NCBI GenBank assembly: GCA_031283835.1
Contig: JAITBA010000169.1
Location: 1 to 6,431, forward strand
Source: Oscillospiraceae bacterium
GTDB taxonomy: Bacteria > Bacillota > Clostridia > Oscillospirales > Acutalibacteraceae
DNA length: 6,431 bases
Direction: 5' to 3'
Shown here in pieces: positions 4,246 to 6,431 of the stretch. How positions within the stretch are numbered: position 1 is the stretch's first letter; the number at the start of each line of letters is the position of its first letter. A program made the position numbers and the translations under genes. A model generated the notes under the pieces. It worked only from the letters and a program-made list of their open reading frames with translations. It made no database searches and was not told the DNA's origin.

Positions 4246-6431
4246 ATGAAACCAAAGATCAAACGCATCCTCAGCGGCGTCGGCGCAATAACGGTTGCGG
4301 CGGCACTGGCCGTGGGCGGCACCTTCGCCTACTTCAGCCGCGAACACAAGGCAAACACTGTGCAGGGTTTGGCCCGCTACCAGGCAAGGCTAGTTGAAGA
4401 GTATGAAAAAGAACCGGAATGGATAAAAGACACACCAATCAAAAAAGAGGTTTCGGTCCGGAACATGGGCGGTGTAGCCCCGCAATTCCCCGGCGACAAC
4501 TGGGGCGACATCTACGTGGCACTGCAACTGCTGGAGTACATGGACATCACGCCTGTGGAGTACAGGTACTATCCGGAAGGCGACGCGGAATCCACCCGCT
4601 TCATGGTGGATATCCAGGGCAATTTTGTGCGCTTTCCCTCCGCCGGCACAGAGACGACCATCTCCAACGCACTGCTCAACGACATCAAAGGGACCGGTGC
4701 CAACGCCTCTGACTGGGACAGCCTTTGGACCGATGTCATCGGCGACGCGGCCAAACGCGAGGCGTATAGGAAGACCCTGGTCGCAAGCGATTTTGTCAGG
4801 ATCAGCGGACTCTATGACGTTGACGCGGACGGCAACGACGTGTATTATTGGTACCTAAAAACCAAGAAGGGCGACCCCAACGGCCAGTACGGCGCCTACG
4901 TTGTAACAAGCGTGGTGCCAGACGTCTCCGCACGCAAGGTGATTACGGGGACGGAACATTCTCCGCGGCTTGCGGACACCGTCGATGGCCAAGACACGGC
5001 CACATATGAAGATTATTCACGTTATTACGCGCCGCACAACTGGACGGCCTGCGACAACACGAGCGACAGCTATATGAGTGCGGATGCCTTTGGCGCGCAA
5101 AAAGCGGACAGCGCCGCGCCCGGCAACTGGATGTGGCTCAGCGATTGGGATGGAACGACGGGTGTGTTTTGGCTGATTGACGACACGCCCGGCAGAGAAG
5201 GTTGGTGTTATTGGGCCGAGCCGCTCGCACCCACCAAAAGCACTACGAAGCTGATCGAATCCATCACCCCAAAGATTGTCCCCGAAGAGCTTATGTTCTA
5301 TGATCTGTATGTCCACATGGAGGCCTACAGCAAATTTGACCCCAACATGCCCTCGTGGTTCCCGCTCTATGAAGCGCCGGATTTCCGCGCGGTCCCGCAG
5401 GGCCCCACAAACATCCCGGTGAACGGAACGCTGCTTTTCAATTCCTACCTGGGCGCGGGCACCTCCAATAACGTGACCGCGGAGACCACGTGGACGCTCC
5501 ACGGAAGCATGCCCCTTGGCACAGGCACGCCCAACACCGCCAACGGTTGCACCCTCACAGAAGCGAACGGCGTCGTCACCCTCACCGCGGGCCCCACGGC
5601 GACAACCGTCTGGGTCAAGGCGGCTTATGGGGACTATGAACCCGTTGTGATTGAAGTGACGGTCGAGGCTCTTGCGGGGCCGGGAACCATCAACACGGAC
5701 GGCCTGCCGGCGACGGCCAAGGTTGGCGAGCAGTATACCGGGCAACTCACGGCCAGCGGCCCCAACGTGACCTGGGACATTGCCGAAGGCTCTGCTTTGC
5801 CCGACGGGCTGGAACTTAGCGCCGGCGGCGCCCTCACGGGGACGCCCACAACCGACGGCCCATACACCTTCACCGTGGAGGCCACCAACGAAGGCGGCAC
5901 CGTGACGAAGGAGATCACCATTGTGGTGAGCCCGCCCGACGGGCCCGGCACGGTCATTGACCTCAAAAAGCCCGGCGGGCAACCCAACAGCCCCACCAAC
6001 CCCTTTGTACCGATGGAGAACGTACCTTCCGGCCCTGATACCATGGAAAACCGCCAGAAGGCTGACTTCGATAGCGATTACATGGTCGTGGACGTCTACT
6101 ACGATCACACCCCACCCCTCTTTGTTTTCCCAGGGCCAGACGGTGCAAGCCACTTCGGCTATTTCAAGCTGTCCGACATCATCGACGGCGGTAACCTTGC
6201 GGATGTCGAGATTGACGAAATCGAACTGGCAACCTTGAACGACGGCAAGTTGAACACCTCGAATCTGAAGCGTATACAGGATCCTAGGACAAGCAGAAAC
6301 GGTGAAGAAGTCATCGAGTACAGCTTGATTGCAGACACATGGGATGCAGGGCAGGAAGGCGGCAGCTTCTGGTCAGGCAACTACTATGTCGATGTTCGGA
6401 TTCCGCTTGTGCGCATGGTTTCGGGCGTGAG
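4246..6431 (+). CDS. large secreted protein with SipW-dependent signal peptide and Ig-like domains, 3' end cut
   Basis: At least 728 residues are read with no stop before the right edge. The N-terminus has a basic start (KPKIKR), a hydrophobic core and GTFAYFS at 25-31, with KANTVQG at 35-41. This is the TasA/CalY-type signal recognised by SipW; by analogy with TasA, cleavage would follow Ala28. Residues 42-345 form an acidic, Trp/Tyr-rich region I do not recognise, with a VRN(M)G start at about 71 often seen in such substrates. Residues about 380-475 look like an Ig-like beta domain. Residues about 487-561 match the 'putative Ig' (He_PIG) pattern: KVGEQYTGQLTASG, then LPDGLELSAGGALTGTPT, then YTFTVEATN. 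A Pro/Gly-rich linker (563-585) leads to another unknown region (586-728). Only a weak ribosome binding site (GAGAG, 4237-4241) precedes the ATG. The gene follows sipW by 116 nt and is probably co-transcribed. A surface or biofilm-matrix role is inferred; any anchor would lie beyond the window. Confidence 0.88.
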   Translation, partial: MKPKIKRILSGVGAITVAAALAVGGTFAYFSREHKANTVQGLARYQARLVEEYEKEPEWIKDTPIKKEVSVRNMGGVAPQFPGDNWGDIYVALQLLEYMDITPVEYRYYPEGDAESTRFMVDIQGNFVRFPSAGTETTISNALLNDIKGTGANASDWDSLWTDVIGDAAKREAYRKTLVASDFVRISGLYDVDADGNDVYYWYLKTKKGDPNGQYGAYVVTSVVPDVSARKVITGTEHSPRLADTVDGQDTATYEDYSRYYAPHNWTACDNTSDSYMSADAFGAQKADSAAPGNWMWLSDWDGTTGVFWLIDDTPGREGWCYWAEPLAPTKSTTKLIESITPKIVPEELMFYDLYVHMEAYSKFDPNMPSWFPLYEAPDFRAVPQGPTNIPVNGTLLFNSYLGAGTSNNVTAETTWTLHGSMPLGTGTPNTANGCTLTEANGVVTLTAGPTATTVWVKAAYGDYEPVVIEVTVEALAGPGTINTDGLPATAKVGEQYTGQLTASGPNVTWDIAEGSALPDGLELSAGGALTGTPTTDGPYTFTVEATNEGGTVTKEITIVVSPPDGPGTVIDLKKPGGQPNSPTNPFVPMENVPSGPDTMENRQKADFDSDYMVVDVYYDHTPPLFVFPGPDGASHFGYFKLSDIIDGGNLADVEIDEIELATLNDGKLNTSNLKRIQDPRTSRNGEEVIEYSLIADTWDAGQEGGSFWSGNYYVDVRIPLVRMVSGV

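Noticed and set aside
5017..6153. Long minus-strand open frame (378 codons) opposite the surface protein gene
   Set aside because: It is a GC-rich mirror frame with Gly/Arg/Val-rich composition, while the plus strand has a signal peptide and Ig-like domains over the same bases.
1..6431. CRISPR array, tRNA, rRNA, insertion sequence or phage module
   Set aside because: No regularly spaced direct repeats, no tRNA-like folds and no transposase or integrase motifs were seen on either strand.

Overview
The window looks like chromosomal DNA from a GC-rich, Gram-positive, clostridia-like (Firmicutes) bacterium. The basis is a SipW-type (ER-type) signal peptidase next to a protein with a SipW-dependent TasA/CalY-style signal peptide, consensus sigma-A/sigma-70 promoters, strong AGGAGG-type ribosome binding sites and a classic intrinsic terminator. 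No taxonomic marker is present, so this placement is inference.

Layout. The left third (1-2362, minus strand) is most of a P-type IIIB Mg2+-importing ATPase (MgtA). It starts at 2362 and is cut by the left window edge after 787 residues, about 110 short of the usual length. Upstream of it (2363-2606, minus strand) is a well-built control region: a consensus promoter (TTGACT-17-TATAAT) and then a roughly 210-nt leader. In the leader a 9-bp stem (AAAGGAGGT/ACCTCCTTT) encloses further helices and competes with a terminator-like hairpin followed by TTTTT. The same leader could encode a 33-residue, three-cysteine peptide whose Shine-Dalgarno sequence is the 5' arm of that stem. Positions 2607-2916 hold no convincing gene, but there is a very good plus-strand intrinsic terminator at 2661-2692 with no obvious gene feeding into it.

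The right part is a plus-strand operon driven by a consensus promoter (TTGACA-17-TATCAT, 2917-2945). It has an unusually long leader of about 375 nt with several long-range complementary segments, some mutually exclusive. Next come a SipW-type signal peptidase (3329-4129) with Ser/His/Asp catalytic residues and an atypical acidic N-terminal extension, a 116-nt gap with an imperfect hairpin, and a large secreted protein (4246 to beyond the right edge, at least 728 residues). That protein has a SipW-dependent signal peptide and at least two Ig-like domains. The simplest reading is a dedicated peptidase with its surface or matrix substrate.

The most interesting material is RNA-level: two long, structured, switch-like leaders, one on each of two divergent transcription units. 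Neither matched a riboswitch class I could recall. No CRISPR array, tRNA, rRNA or insertion sequence was seen.
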